Shown in pieces: positions 41,879 through 50,169 of a DNA stretch of 64,000 bases. A model generated the notes under the pieces. It was given only the letters and a program-made list of their open reading frames with translations. It was not told where the DNA came from and did no database searches. Positions within the stretch are counted from its first letter, which is position 1. Every line of letters starts with the position of its first letter. The stretch comes from Rhizobium sp. BK313 (GTDB taxonomy: Bacteria; Pseudomonadota; Alphaproteobacteria; Rhizobiales; Rhizobiaceae): positions 739,827 through 803,826 of the forward strand of contig NZ_JACHZQ010000002.1 in NCBI RefSeq assembly GCF_014193655.1, in the 5' to 3' direction. A program made the position numbers and the translations under genes.

Positions 41879-42723
41879 CCGCCCCCAAGGTATTGCCCGA
41901 CAAGGGAAACACGCTCGAAAAACTTTTCCCGGTGAAAAAGCCGGTGATTGGCGTCATCCACCTGAAACCGCTTCCCGGCGCCCCTCGCTATGACGGCCAG
42001 GATGTGCGGGAAATCTATGCTGCCGCAGTCGAGGATGCCCGCACGCTGGCAAGCGGCGGCATTGACGGTATAATTGTCGAGAATGCCAGCGATCTGCCCT
42101 TTGCACGGCCGGACGATATCGGCCCAGAAACGGTTGCGGCGCTGACGGCGGCCTGCCTCGAGGTCCGCTCCGCAGTTGACGTGCCGATCGGCATCACCTG
42201 TGTTGCCAACGGCGCGATCCCGGCCCTCGCCATTGCCAAAGCCGTAGGCGCGCGCTGGGTGCGCGTCAATCAGTGGGTCAATGCCTATGTTGCCAATGAA
42301 GGTTTCCTGAACGGCCCGGCGCCGGCAGCCATGCGCTACCGCTCTATGATAGGCGCGCGCGATGTGGCGATCTTTGCCGACGTTCACGTAAAGTTTGGCG
42401 CGCATGCCATCACGGCCGACCGGAGCATCGCCGAACAGGCGACCGATGCGGAATGGTTCGATGCCGATGTGCTCATTGCGACCGGCACACGCACCGGCTC
42501 GCCGACCGAACCCCGCGAAGTCGAAGAGGTTCGCGCCGGCACCAACCTGCCGATCGTCGTCGGTTCGGGCCTCGCGCCGGAGCAGGTGCCTGACCTCTTC
42601 AAGGTCGCTGACGGCGCCATCGTCGGCCAGTGGCTGAAAAAAGACGGCCGCTGGTGGAACCCGGTCGATCCGCATCGCGTCGAAACGCTGATGAATGCCG
42701 TTTCAAAAATGAGGACCAAATGA
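41875..42723 (+). CDS. BtpA/SgcQ family TIM-barrel protein, module 1
   Basis: A 282-residue protein of the BtpA family (PF03437). Conserved segments are KPVIGVIHLKPLPGAPRYDG at the first strand, GGIDGIIVENASDLPF, and GARWVRVNQWVNAYVANEGF. The C-terminal half ends with PIVVGSGLAPEQVPDLFKVA, then DGAIVGQWLKKDGRWWNPVD. The VGSG-DGAIVG pair looks like a phosphate-binding site at the ends of barrel strands 7 and 8. BtpA was named for a photosystem I assembly role in cyanobacteria, and SgcQ sits in an E. coli sugar operon. Next to a PfkB kinase and an importer, a catabolic enzyme on a phosphorylated sugar is the best inference. Confidence 0.87.
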   Translation: MTAPKVLPDKGNTLEKLFPVKKPVIGVIHLKPLPGAPRYDGQDVREIYAAAVEDARTLASGGIDGIIVENASDLPFARPDDIGPETVAALTAACLEVRSAVDVPIGITCVANGAIPALAIAKAVGARWVRVNQWVNAYVANEGFLNGPAPAAMRYRSMIGARDVAIFADVHVKFGAHAITADRSIAEQATDAEWFDADVLIATGTRTGSPTEPREVEEVRAGTNLPIVVGSGLAPEQVPDLFKVADGAIVGQWLKKDGRWWNPVDPHRVETLMNAVSKMRTK

Positions 42724-43439
42724 CCCTTCTGACAGGTGAAACCGATGTCTTTTCGTCTGCGGGAACATCCGAGCGTTGCGTCGTGATGTTCCTGGCAAAA
42801 CGCGAGGGCGGCGTGTCGGATATTTTCGGCGCGAAGGAACAGGCTGCGATCGCCGCCGTGCTCGACGAACTCAAGAAAGAGGGCTGGCTGCTGTCCATCC
42901 GTTCGATGTTCGATCCGGCGGCAAACAACCAGGCGGCAGCGCTCGATACCGGCTTCACCCACTCTGTCGATGTTGCCGGTGTCTTCGAGGCGCCGACGAT
43001 TTCCGCGGCTATTGAAGGAACGGTGCGGCTGGAGAGGGCCGGATGGGCGCGGCTGTTTGCGACCGAATGGCTGATCGGGCCGCGTGAGTTCGCGCCCGTC
43101 AAAGGCACCGGCGGCGAGATCGAGCGTCCGTGGGGCTTCCTGGCACTCTGGGAATGGAACGATGCCTGGTCGGCCGCCACCCCAGAGCAGCGTGCTGAAT
43201 ATGACCTGGAATGCGATATCGCCTTCAAGGGCGACCTGGCGCTCGACATCAATATCGCCGGCCGTCACCGCCTGGACTGGGCACATGGCTGGCATCATCT
43301 CGGCGCCTGGGAGGCGGTCTCGCCAGAGGCGATCGATCAAGCCATCACCGGCCACGAAGATGTTGCCGATTTCATCTTCACCACCTCGCGCCACTTCATG
43401 GGTCGCGTCCGTCCGCTTCACGAGCTCATTGCAGCATAA
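42720..43439 (+). CDS. Conserved hypothetical protein, apparent two-domain relative of the next gene
   Basis: A 239-residue soluble protein without signal or membrane segments. I do not recognise a characterised family. Its second half (from about residue 130) contains WEWNDAWSAATPEQRAEYDL, DWAHGWHHLGAWEAVSPEAI and FTTSRHFMGR. This resembles the 102-residue protein at 43449, so the gene looks like a duplicated small alpha-beta domain. The first half, with MFLAKREGGVSD and AALDTGFTHSVDVAGVFEAP, could be a diverged copy. It is ATGA-coupled to the BtpA gene. A role as an isomerase or lyase of the pathway is possible but not shown. Confidence 0.75.
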   Translation: MTLLTGETDVFSSAGTSERCVVMFLAKREGGVSDIFGAKEQAAIAAVLDELKKEGWLLSIRSMFDPAANNQAAALDTGFTHSVDVAGVFEAPTISAAIEGTVRLERAGWARLFATEWLIGPREFAPVKGTGGEIERPWGFLALWEWNDAWSAATPEQRAEYDLECDIAFKGDLALDINIAGRHRLDWAHGWHHLGAWEAVSPEAIDQAITGHEDVADFIFTTSRHFMGRVRPLHELIAA

Positions 43440-43448
43440 GGTTTCGCC

Positions 43449-43757
43449 ATGTCCGAAAGCATCTGGATTCACTATTCGCGCCCGCGGCCCCATTGGTACA
43501 GGTTGACCGCCGAGCAGCAGGCTGAAAAGAAGGCAGGCTGGGCGTTGGTCGAAAAGGCATCGATCGACGCCGGCGCCACCCGCGTCGGCAGCTACCACGT
43601 TCGCGGCCAGCACGATTTCCAGACCGTCGACATCTGGCAATTTGCAAGCCCCGAGGCCGCCTTCGATCACTGGGCGCGGCTGACGTCGGCGGGCTACAAC
43701 GAGCTCTTCGCCTTCTCCAACAATGTCGGCATCGCCCTGGAGGAAGGCCACTCATGA
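43449..43757 (+). CDS. Small conserved protein (DUF6616-like)
   Basis: A 102-residue protein: IWIHYSRPRPHWYRLTAEQQ, then AEKKAGWALVEKASIDAGATR, HDFQTVDIWQFASPEAAFDH and a C-terminal helix. The pattern fits a small alpha-beta barrel similar to DUF6616 members; the family name is from memory. It shares motifs with the second half of the preceding gene. It sits 9 bases after that gene and overlaps the ATPase ATG. Being locked between a BtpA enzyme and the importer suggests a dedicated pathway function. Confidence 0.75.
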   Translation: MSESIWIHYSRPRPHWYRLTAEQQAEKKAGWALVEKASIDAGATRVGSYHVRGQHDFQTVDIWQFASPEAAFDHWARLTSAGYNELFAFSNNVGIALEEGHS

Positions 43758-44524
43758 CGGTACCGCTTCTGGCAGCATCGGATATTCACAAGCGCTTCGG
43801 CCATGCTCATGTGCTGAAAGGCATCGATTTCGCCGTTTATCCAGCGGAAATCTGTGCCCTGATCGGCGACAACGGCGCCGGCAAGTCGACGCTGGTGAAG
43901 ATATTGTCGGGAGCGGAAAAGCCGACCAAGGGAGAGCTCAGCATTGCTGGCAAGCGCGTCTCTTTCTCCTCTCCGGGGCAGGCTCAGCAGCACGGTATCG
44001 CCACCGTCTACCAGGACTTGGCGCTGGCGCCCGAACTGACACCTTCCGATAACCTGTTTCTCGGTAGCGAAATGCTCCGGCCCGGCCTGCTCGGACGGTT
44101 TGGCATTCTGGATCGCGCGGAAATGCGCCGCCGTGCGGCCGAGCAATTCGCCCGGCTCGGCGTGAAGCTGCGCTCCGCCAAAGTCCCGGTTTCATCGCTG
44201 TCGGGCGGTCAGAGGCAGTCGGTTGCCATAGCGCGTGCGGCGATGTGGGCCGACAAGGTGATCTTCATGGACGAGCCGACGGCGGCGCTCGGCGTTGTCC
44301 AGACGGAGCGTGTGCTGGAACTCATCCGGCAGGTCAAGAATGCTGGAATTTCCGTGGTGTTGATCAGTCACAATATGCCGCAGGTGCTTGAGATCGCCGA
44401 CCGCATCGTCGTGCTGCGCCTCGGGCAGAACGTGGCGGAATTCAAGGCCGGAGAGGCAAGTGTCGAAAGCCTTGTCGCCGCCATGACCAGCGGCGTAGCA
44501 AAGTCAGGGAAGGACGCCCAATGA
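43754..44524 (+). CDS. Ribose-type ABC transporter ATP-binding protein, single NBD
   Basis: A 256-residue ATPase with Walker A GDNGAGKST (about residue 37), signature LSGGQRQSVAIARAA, Walker B VIFMDEPTAAL and switch His in VLISHNMPQV. Unlike RbsA-type proteins it has only one nucleotide-binding domain, so it must work as a homodimer. This single-NBD version is known for FrcA-like rhizobial sugar transporters. ATG 43754 and its stop overlap the neighbours by 4 bases. Confidence 0.93.
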   Translation: MTVPLLAASDIHKRFGHAHVLKGIDFAVYPAEICALIGDNGAGKSTLVKILSGAEKPTKGELSIAGKRVSFSSPGQAQQHGIATVYQDLALAPELTPSDNLFLGSEMLRPGLLGRFGILDRAEMRRRAAEQFARLGVKLRSAKVPVSSLSGGQRQSVAIARAAMWADKVIFMDEPTAALGVVQTERVLELIRQVKNAGISVVLISHNMPQVLEIADRIVVLRLGQNVAEFKAGEASVESLVAAMTSGVAKSGKDAQ

Positions 44525-45570
44525 GCGTTGCAGCGGAAAAGGACGGTCTCCCCGAGGCTGAGATGGAAACGGCGCGGGAGCGTGTAGCACGGATCCTTGG
44601 CGGCGGATGGATATTCCTGTTGCTTATCGCGCTGGTCGTCATCTTCTCGGTGCTGCGTCCAGCACAGTTCAGCTCTTCCTACAATCTCTCCCAGCTCGCG
44701 ATCAACGCGGCCATTTTGCTGGTCCTGTCGATTGGCCAGACCTACGTCATTATTGCCGCCGGCATCGACCTGTCGATCGGCGCCGTGCTGGTCTTCTGCT
44801 CGGTTGTTTCGGCAAAAGCGATGCTGTGGTTATCGGGCGATCCCGGCAGCACCTTTGGCACAACGGATGCGGGCTGGGGGATCATCGCGATCGGAACCTT
44901 GGTTTCGCTGGCCGCCGGCGGGATTTGGGGTGCCATCAACGGCTGGCTTGTCTCTTTCGCGCGGATTCCTGCGCTGATCGTCACGCTTGGAACGCTCGGC
45001 ATGTCGCTCGGCTTCGCGCAGATCATTACCGGCGGCATCGATGTCCGCGCCATGCCGGAGCTGCTGGTTTCCGAAATCGGCGGCGGTTCCATCCTCGGCA
45101 TCCCCAGCCTCGTGTTTATTGCCATCGTCGCGACCGTGATCGCCGCCATCGTGCTACATTTGACGCGCTTCGGCCTGCGCATCTTCGCGATCGGCTCGAA
45201 TGCCGAGGCTGCGCGCCGATCGGGGATCAATATCAAGGCGCAGCTTATCCGGATCTACATGATCTCGGGCATGCTGGCTGGCCTTGCGGCGGTGATGTCG
45301 AATGCCCGCTTCTCGACGACGACCATCGGCGGGCATGCCATGGACAACCTGACGACCATCTCCGCCGTCGTCCTTGGCGGCACCAGCCTCTTCGGCGGTC
45401 TTGGCAGTATCGCCGGCACGGTCATCGGCGTCTTCATTCCGATCATCCTACTCAACGGCTTCGTTATCCTCGGCATCCCACCCTTTTGGCAGACAGTTGC
45501 CATGGGCGCTGTCCTGATCTTCGCCGTATGGGTCGACCAGCTCAAACGCCGCGCACAAGAACGCGGCTGA
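44521..45570 (+). CDS. Ribose-type ABC transporter permease, module 1
   Basis: A 349-residue BPD_transp_2 permease with a cytoplasmic N-terminus of about 30 residues and about ten hydrophobic segments. Motifs are IIAAGIDLSIGAVLVF and VLGGTSLFGGLGSIAGTV. It overlaps the ATPase stop and precedes the solute-binding gene by 37 bases. With a single permease gene, a homodimeric channel is expected. Confidence 0.93.
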   Translation: MSVAAEKDGLPEAEMETARERVARILGGGWIFLLLIALVVIFSVLRPAQFSSSYNLSQLAINAAILLVLSIGQTYVIIAAGIDLSIGAVLVFCSVVSAKAMLWLSGDPGSTFGTTDAGWGIIAIGTLVSLAAGGIWGAINGWLVSFARIPALIVTLGTLGMSLGFAQIITGGIDVRAMPELLVSEIGGGSILGIPSLVFIAIVATVIAAIVLHLTRFGLRIFAIGSNAEAARRSGINIKAQLIRIYMISGMLAGLAAVMSNARFSTTTIGGHAMDNLTTISAVVLGGTSLFGGLGSIAGTVIGVFIPIILLNGFVILGIPPFWQTVAMGAVLIFAVWVDQLKRRAQERG

Positions 45571-45607
45571 GAAAATACCAGAGAAAAACCAACCAGAGGA
45601 ACAGACA

Positions 45608-46555
45608 ATGAAAACGAGAACGCTTCTTTCCGCCATTTCCATTCTGCCGCTCCTAGTCGCCGCGGAGGCCCATGCTCAGTCCGGCGGCAACGTCGCGCTG
45701 GTGCTCGGTGTGAAGGGCAGCCCCTTCTATCAGGCACTGCAATGCGGCGCGCAGGCAAAGGCCAAGGAACTCGGCCTTACCCTGACGGTGTCCGCTCCGG
45801 ATCAGTTTGCTGCCGACAGCCAGATCCCGGTCGTCAATGCCGTGACCGCCACCAAGCCTGCCGTTGCCGCCATCGTGCCGACCGACACGCAGGCGCTGGT
45901 CGCGCCGATGAAGCAGCTCTCCGACATGGGCACAAAGGTCGTCACCGTCGATCAGACGATCAACGATACATCCTTTGTCCAAACACAGATCCTGACGGAC
46001 AACGAGGCCGGCGGCAAAATGGCCGCGACGGACATGAACGACCTGCTCGGCGGCAAGGGCAAGGTTCTCGTCATCACCCAGCCGCCGGGTTCTGCAGCAC
46101 AGGATGCCCGCGTCACCGGCTTCGAAGAGCAGATCAAGAGCTATGCCGGCATCGAATATCTTGGGCCGCAGTATCAGAGCGATGACCCGCAGAAGGCTGC
46201 GGAAATCGTCACCTCGGCGCTGTCGGCGCATCCAGATCTTGCCGGCATCTTCTCCACCAACGATCAAGGTGCCATCGGCGCCATTACCGGCCTCAAGCAG
46301 GCGGGTGTGGCCGGCAAGATCAAGGTCATCGCCTATGATGCCGCAACGGCCGAGGTCAACGCGTTCAAGAACGGCCAGATCCATGCGTTGATTGCCCAGG
46401 ATCCGAAGCAGGAAGGCGAGGTCGCCATGGAAGTGGCAGCCAAGCTGATCAAGGGTGAAACCCTGCCGAAGACGACGATGACCGACATCGTCAGCATCAA
46501 GGCTGGCGATACGGCAACGGCCGAGAAGTATGAATACAAGGCCGACTGCATGTAG
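45608..46555 (+). CDS. Ribose-type ABC solute-binding protein, module 1
   Basis: A 315-residue periplasmic protein. The Sec signal MKTRTLLSAISILPLLVAAE ends near AHAQ. The mature Peripla_BP_4 domain shows VALVLGVKGSPFYQALQCGA, PAVAAIVPTDTQALVAPM and HPDLAGIFSTNDQGAIGAIT. Two Cys (one early, one third from the end) might pair. GAGGAAC precedes ATG 45608. A strong hairpin follows at 46585, so this ends the first GntR-PfkB-BtpA-ABC unit. The ligand class is sugar-like; the exact compound is unknown. Confidence 0.93.
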   Translation: MKTRTLLSAISILPLLVAAEAHAQSGGNVALVLGVKGSPFYQALQCGAQAKAKELGLTLTVSAPDQFAADSQIPVVNAVTATKPAVAAIVPTDTQALVAPMKQLSDMGTKVVTVDQTINDTSFVQTQILTDNEAGGKMAATDMNDLLGGKGKVLVITQPPGSAAQDARVTGFEEQIKSYAGIEYLGPQYQSDDPQKAAEIVTSALSAHPDLAGIFSTNDQGAIGAITGLKQAGVAGKIKVIAYDAATAEVNAFKNGQIHALIAQDPKQEGEVAMEVAAKLIKGETLPKTTMTDIVSIKAGDTATAEKYEYKADCM

Positions 46556-46584
46556 GATCGATCGCCCTAAGGCTTCGATTTGAG

Positions 46585-46612
46585 GTGGCCGTTCCGATAT
46601 CGGAGCGGCCAC
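46585..46612 (+). terminator. Hairpin after module 1
   Basis: GTGGCCGTTCCGAT and ATCGGAGCGGCCAC form a near-perfect 28-base dyad with one T-G wobble, 30 bases after the solute-binding gene. It is followed by only a short T-stretch (GCGTTT), so it may be a weak or factor-assisted terminator. Confidence 0.6.
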
Positions 46613-46695
46613 ATGCGTTTGGAAATCAGCCCTGGCTCGATGAGGATTAATTTTCAGGCAACGAAATTTATGCCCAGAAAATAGCTTGATTTAAA

Positions 46696-46705
46696 TGTCA
46701 TGACG
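46696..46705. promoter_or_regulatory. TGTCATGACG palindrome upstream of second GntR gene
   Basis: It differs by one base from the two TGTCATGACA copies at 40181 and 40197 and lies 15 bases before ATG 46721. Paralogous regulators with near-identical sites may cross-regulate. Confidence 0.55.
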
Positions 46706-46720
46706 TTATACTCTTTTCTC

Positions 46721-47470
46721 ATGAGATGGGATGACGTGAATTTGGATGAAGGCCCGTTGCCGATGTGGTCGCAGATCGCGGACCGCCTGCGCAGGGCAAT
46801 TGAGGATGGCACCTTCAAGCCGGGCGACGCGCTGCCCGGCGAAGCCGAGATCAACAAGCGCTTCGGCGTCAGCCGCAGCACTTCGCGCGCTGCCCTCGAT
46901 CATCTCGAGACCGAGGGCCTGATCAAGCGCCGTTCCGGCCTTGGCTCAATCGTGATCGAGCCGCGCGTGGAGCGCTCCTTGAACAGATTGTCGTCGTTCT
47001 CGGAAGACATGCGATTACGCGGATTGAAGCCGACGTACCGGACAAAGTCGATCAGGCTGGCCCCGGCCGGTCCGACAGTGGCGACGGAACTGAAGATCGA
47101 ATCTAATGCCAATGTGGTTGAAATCGACCGCGTTCTCCTGGCGGACGGCACGCCGATGGCGACCTCGATGACTTATCTTCTGCCGTCGCTCTTCGATGCG
47201 TCGGGCATGCCGAGCATTGATGAGCTGGATCGCGGCTCGCTCTACACGTGGCTTCGCAACGCCGGCGTTTTCTTTGCGGGGGGCGACGAGCGTATCGAAG
47301 GCGCGCTTGCCGATGCGCAGACCGCGCGCGACCTCGGCGTCAGGCAGCCGGCTGCCGTGCTTGTCTGTCACAGGACATCCTGGGCGGCCGGCAAGCAGCC
47401 CGTCGAGCATGTTGTCCTGCACTACCTTGCCGATCGCTATAGCTTCCATGTGAAGCTGGCGCAGCAATGA
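46721..47470 (+). CDS. GntR family regulator with UTRA domain, copy 2
   Basis: A 249-residue HutC-type regulator, the same length as the one at 40209. The winged helix reads PMWSQIADRLRRAIEDGTFK, GDALPGEAEINKRFGVSRST and RAALDHLETEGLIKRRSGLG; the UTRA domain follows with EIDRVLLADGTPMATSMTYL. I prefer ATG 46721 (MRWDDVNLDEGP), which aligns with the chosen start of copy 1 and avoids the palindrome at 46696. It begins module 2, with the dipeptide-type importer, BtpA and PfkB genes downstream. Confidence 0.92.
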   Translation: MRWDDVNLDEGPLPMWSQIADRLRRAIEDGTFKPGDALPGEAEINKRFGVSRSTSRAALDHLETEGLIKRRSGLGSIVIEPRVERSLNRLSSFSEDMRLRGLKPTYRTKSIRLAPAGPTVATELKIESNANVVEIDRVLLADGTPMATSMTYLLPSLFDASGMPSIDELDRGSLYTWLRNAGVFFAGGDERIEGALADAQTARDLGVRQPAAVLVCHRTSWAAGKQPVEHVVLHYLADRYSFHVKLAQQ

Positions 47471-47679
47471 CGGCGTTCCGCCGTTCGACCAGATAATGCC
47501 TCACGGCGGATTGTCGTGAGTTAAGCCGGCAGGTGGCTTTCGACTGTAAGCCGCACCTGACGGATCCGACCAGTGTGAATACGTCCTGTCGCGGTGGGAG
47601 CAATCCTGCCGAGGGAGCGTTGTGCCGAAAATTTGTCAATAAGAATAAAGCAAAAAACAACCAGAGAAGGAACAAGCAA

Positions 47680-49197
47680 TTGAAAAAGTTCAGAGCTTCG
47701 CTCTTTGCCTTAACCGCATTATGCCTTCCGCTTCTGCCGCTTGCTGCGTCCGCCGAGACTGCGCCGCAAAAGGGTGGGACGCTGAATATTGGTGTCGTCT
47801 CGGATCCGGTCACGCTCGACCCCGCATTCTTCGCCTCCTATTTCGAGCTTTATGCTCAGTACCTCGTCTATGAGCCGCTGCTGACGATGACGCCCGATTT
47901 GAAGGTCGTTCCCGGTATCGCGAGCTACAGGCAGGTGGATGACCTCACCTACAGTTTCGACATAAAGCCAGGCGTCACCTTCCAGGACGGGACACCCTAC
48001 GACGCAGCGGCGGCGAAATTCAATCTCGACCGCATGCTTGACCCGAAGGTCGGTTCGCCGCGCCGAGGCGATCTCGGCCCGGTATCCTCGGTCGATGTCA
48101 CGGGACCGTTGAGCTTCACCGTCAAATTCACCCAGCCCTACGCGCAGTTTCCGCTGGTCATGACCAATCGCGCCGGTCTGTTCGCCTCGCCGACGGCATT
48201 GCAGAAGCTTGGGGCTGATTTCGCCGCCAAGGGTGTCGGAGCGGGGCCGTTCAAGGTTGATAGCTGGACCAAGAACGGCCAGCTCGTGCTTTCGGCCTTC
48301 GACGGCTACTTCAAGGGCAAGCCGCCGCTCGACAAGATCGTCATCAGGCCGCTGCCGGACGAGACGCTACGCACGGCAAGTCTGAAGAGCGGCGATGTGC
48401 AACTGACCGATACCGTTCCGCCACAGAGCATCGCATCGGCCAAGGCCGGCGGCGGCGTCGATGTTGCCGATCTCGCCGGTCTCGGATTCAATGCCTTCTC
48501 GCTCAACACCACCCGCGCGCCATTCAATGACAAGAAAGTTCGCCAGGCGCTGATGTATTCCGTCGACAGGGATGTCGTGAACAAGGTCGCCTTCTTCAAT
48601 ACCGGGGCTCCTTCCTATGGACCGATCCCGCCACCGGTGAGCTGGGCCTTCGATCCAAGTTTCAAGCCTTACAAGCGCGATATTGCCAAGGCCAAGCAGC
48701 TGCTCGCCGAGGCCGGTCATGCCGATGGCGTGGCTTTCTCAATCACGGTCGTGGCCTCGCCGCTGCAGCTTCGCATCGCCCAGATCATCCAGGCTCAGGC
48801 TCAGGAAGCCGGCTTCAAGGTCTCGGTCAAACAGGTCGATGCCACCAGCCTGATCACCGTGTTGCAGAAGCGTGACTTCGATATCTGTTACTCCCCCTGG
48901 AGCGGCAGGCCGGATCCGGACGGCAACATGTTCAATTACTTCACCAAGACCGGGCAGAACAATTTTGCCGGCTACGACAGTGGTGAGGTCGATGACCTGT
49001 TGCGCAAGGCACGAGCCAGTTCCAGTCAGAACGATCGTGCAAAAATGTACCGGCAGGCACAGCAGATGATTTCCGATGATGCGCCGATGCTGTTCCTGCA
49101 CTTTGACTCGACGCTGCAAGGCGCATCGAAGAAACTTCATTGGACACCCTATCCGGACAATGCATTCCGCCTCGGCGACGCCTGGCTGGAGCATTGA
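47680..49197 (+). CDS. Dipeptide-type (family 5) ABC solute-binding protein, module 2
   Basis: A 505-residue periplasmic protein. I place the start at TTG 47680, after AGAGAAGG, because it yields a proper Sec signal (KKFRASLFALTALCLPLLPL, cleavage near ASAET). An ATG at 47533 would add 49 hydrophilic residues in front. Family 5 marks are LVYEPLLTMTPD, the FQDGTPYDAAAAKFNLDRML motif and YSVDRDVVNKVAF. Although called peptide-binding, this family also binds opines, glycosides and nucleoside-like ligands. In a unit with a kinase and a BtpA enzyme, a glycosylated or sugar-like ligand is more likely than a peptide (inference). Confidence 0.92.
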   Translation: MKKFRASLFALTALCLPLLPLAASAETAPQKGGTLNIGVVSDPVTLDPAFFASYFELYAQYLVYEPLLTMTPDLKVVPGIASYRQVDDLTYSFDIKPGVTFQDGTPYDAAAAKFNLDRMLDPKVGSPRRGDLGPVSSVDVTGPLSFTVKFTQPYAQFPLVMTNRAGLFASPTALQKLGADFAAKGVGAGPFKVDSWTKNGQLVLSAFDGYFKGKPPLDKIVIRPLPDETLRTASLKSGDVQLTDTVPPQSIASAKAGGGVDVADLAGLGFNAFSLNTTRAPFNDKKVRQALMYSVDRDVVNKVAFFNTGAPSYGPIPPPVSWAFDPSFKPYKRDIAKAKQLLAEAGHADGVAFSITVVASPLQLRIAQIIQAQAQEAGFKVSVKQVDATSLITVLQKRDFDICYSPWSGRPDPDGNMFNYFTKTGQNNFAGYDSGEVDDLLRKARASSSQNDRAKMYRQAQQMISDDAPMLFLHFDSTLQGASKKLHWTPYPDNAFRLGDAWLEH

Positions 49198-49304
49198 TTT
49201 CAAGGGTGGGGCAAGACCGCACATCAAGAACCGTCGCCGCGTCGCGCTTCATCGCGTCGCGACGGCACAAGAAGAACAGATAAGCTTTCAAAAGGGCAGA
49301 CATC

Positions 49305-50162
49305 ATGAGCGAAACACCACGGGCAAAGGCCGTATTCCGTCAGAAGCCGAATGCGATCGAACAGATTTTCGGCCGGCGCAAGGCGATCATCGCCGTCATC
49401 CACTCTCTTCCGCTTCCTGGCTCGCCGGACTATGACGGGCAGCCAATGGACGAGATCGTTGATTTCGCCATCGCCGAAGCCGGACGTTACCGAGACGGCG
49501 GCGCCGACGGCTTGATCGTCGAAAACCACGGCGATATCCCCTTTGCCAAGCCAGATCGTCTCGGCCCGGAGACCGCGGCCTGCATGGCGGTCATGACCGA
49601 TGCCGTACGTCGCCAGAGCGGTCTGCCCGTTGGCGTCAACGTTCTCGCCAATGGTGCCGTTCAGGCGCTCGCCGTCGCCAAGGCGGCTGGTGCCGCCTTC
49701 GTGCGTGTCAACCAGTGGTCCAATGCCTATGTCGCCAATGAAGGCCTGATGGACGGTCCGGCAGGCGAGGCTATGCGGTATCGCGCCTGGCTGCGCGCCA
49801 AATCGGTGCGCGTTTTTGCCGACGTCCATGTGAAGCACGGCGCCCACGCCATAACAGGCGACCGCACCATTCAGGAGCTGGCGCGCGACAACGAGTTCTT
49901 CGATGCCGATGCGGCGATTGCGACCGGTCAGCGCACGGGTGACTCCGCCACGATGGAAGAACTGCAGACGATCGCTGCAGGCACTGCGCTTCCCGTCATC
50001 GTCGGCTCCGGCGTTACCCCGGACAATATCGGCGATATCTTCACGGTTGCCGATGCCGTGATCGTCGCAAGCTATCTGAAGCGTGACGGCGTGTGGTGGA
50101 ATCCGGTTGATCCCGAGCGCATGAACATCTTCATGCAGGCCGTGAACAAAGCCAGGAGCTGA
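49305..50162 (+). CDS. BtpA/SgcQ family TIM-barrel protein, module 2
   Basis: A 285-residue BtpA-family protein paralogous to that at 41875. Shared segments are KAIIAVIHSLPLPGSPDYDG, GGADGLIVENHGDIPFAKPD, AFVRVNQWSNAYVANEG, VFADVHVKHGAHAITGDRTI and the C-terminal VIVGSGVTPDNIGDIF with SYLKRDGVWWNPVDPE. The motif set at the strand ends is conserved between both copies, which points to the same catalytic chemistry on different substrates. It lies 107 bases after the solute-binding gene and 7 bases before the kinase gene. Order of kinase and BtpA is reversed compared with module 1. Confidence 0.87.
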   Translation: MSETPRAKAVFRQKPNAIEQIFGRRKAIIAVIHSLPLPGSPDYDGQPMDEIVDFAIAEAGRYRDGGADGLIVENHGDIPFAKPDRLGPETAACMAVMTDAVRRQSGLPVGVNVLANGAVQALAVAKAAGAAFVRVNQWSNAYVANEGLMDGPAGEAMRYRAWLRAKSVRVFADVHVKHGAHAITGDRTIQELARDNEFFDADAAIATGQRTGDSATMEELQTIAAGTALPVIVGSGVTPDNIGDIFTVADAVIVASYLKRDGVWWNPVDPERMNIFMQAVNKARS

Positions 50163-50169
50163 TAGCGTC

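Noticed and set aside
46700..46720. ATG 46700 as start of the second GntR gene
   Set aside because: It lies inside the TGTCATGACG palindrome; ATG 46721 aligns with the first GntR start.
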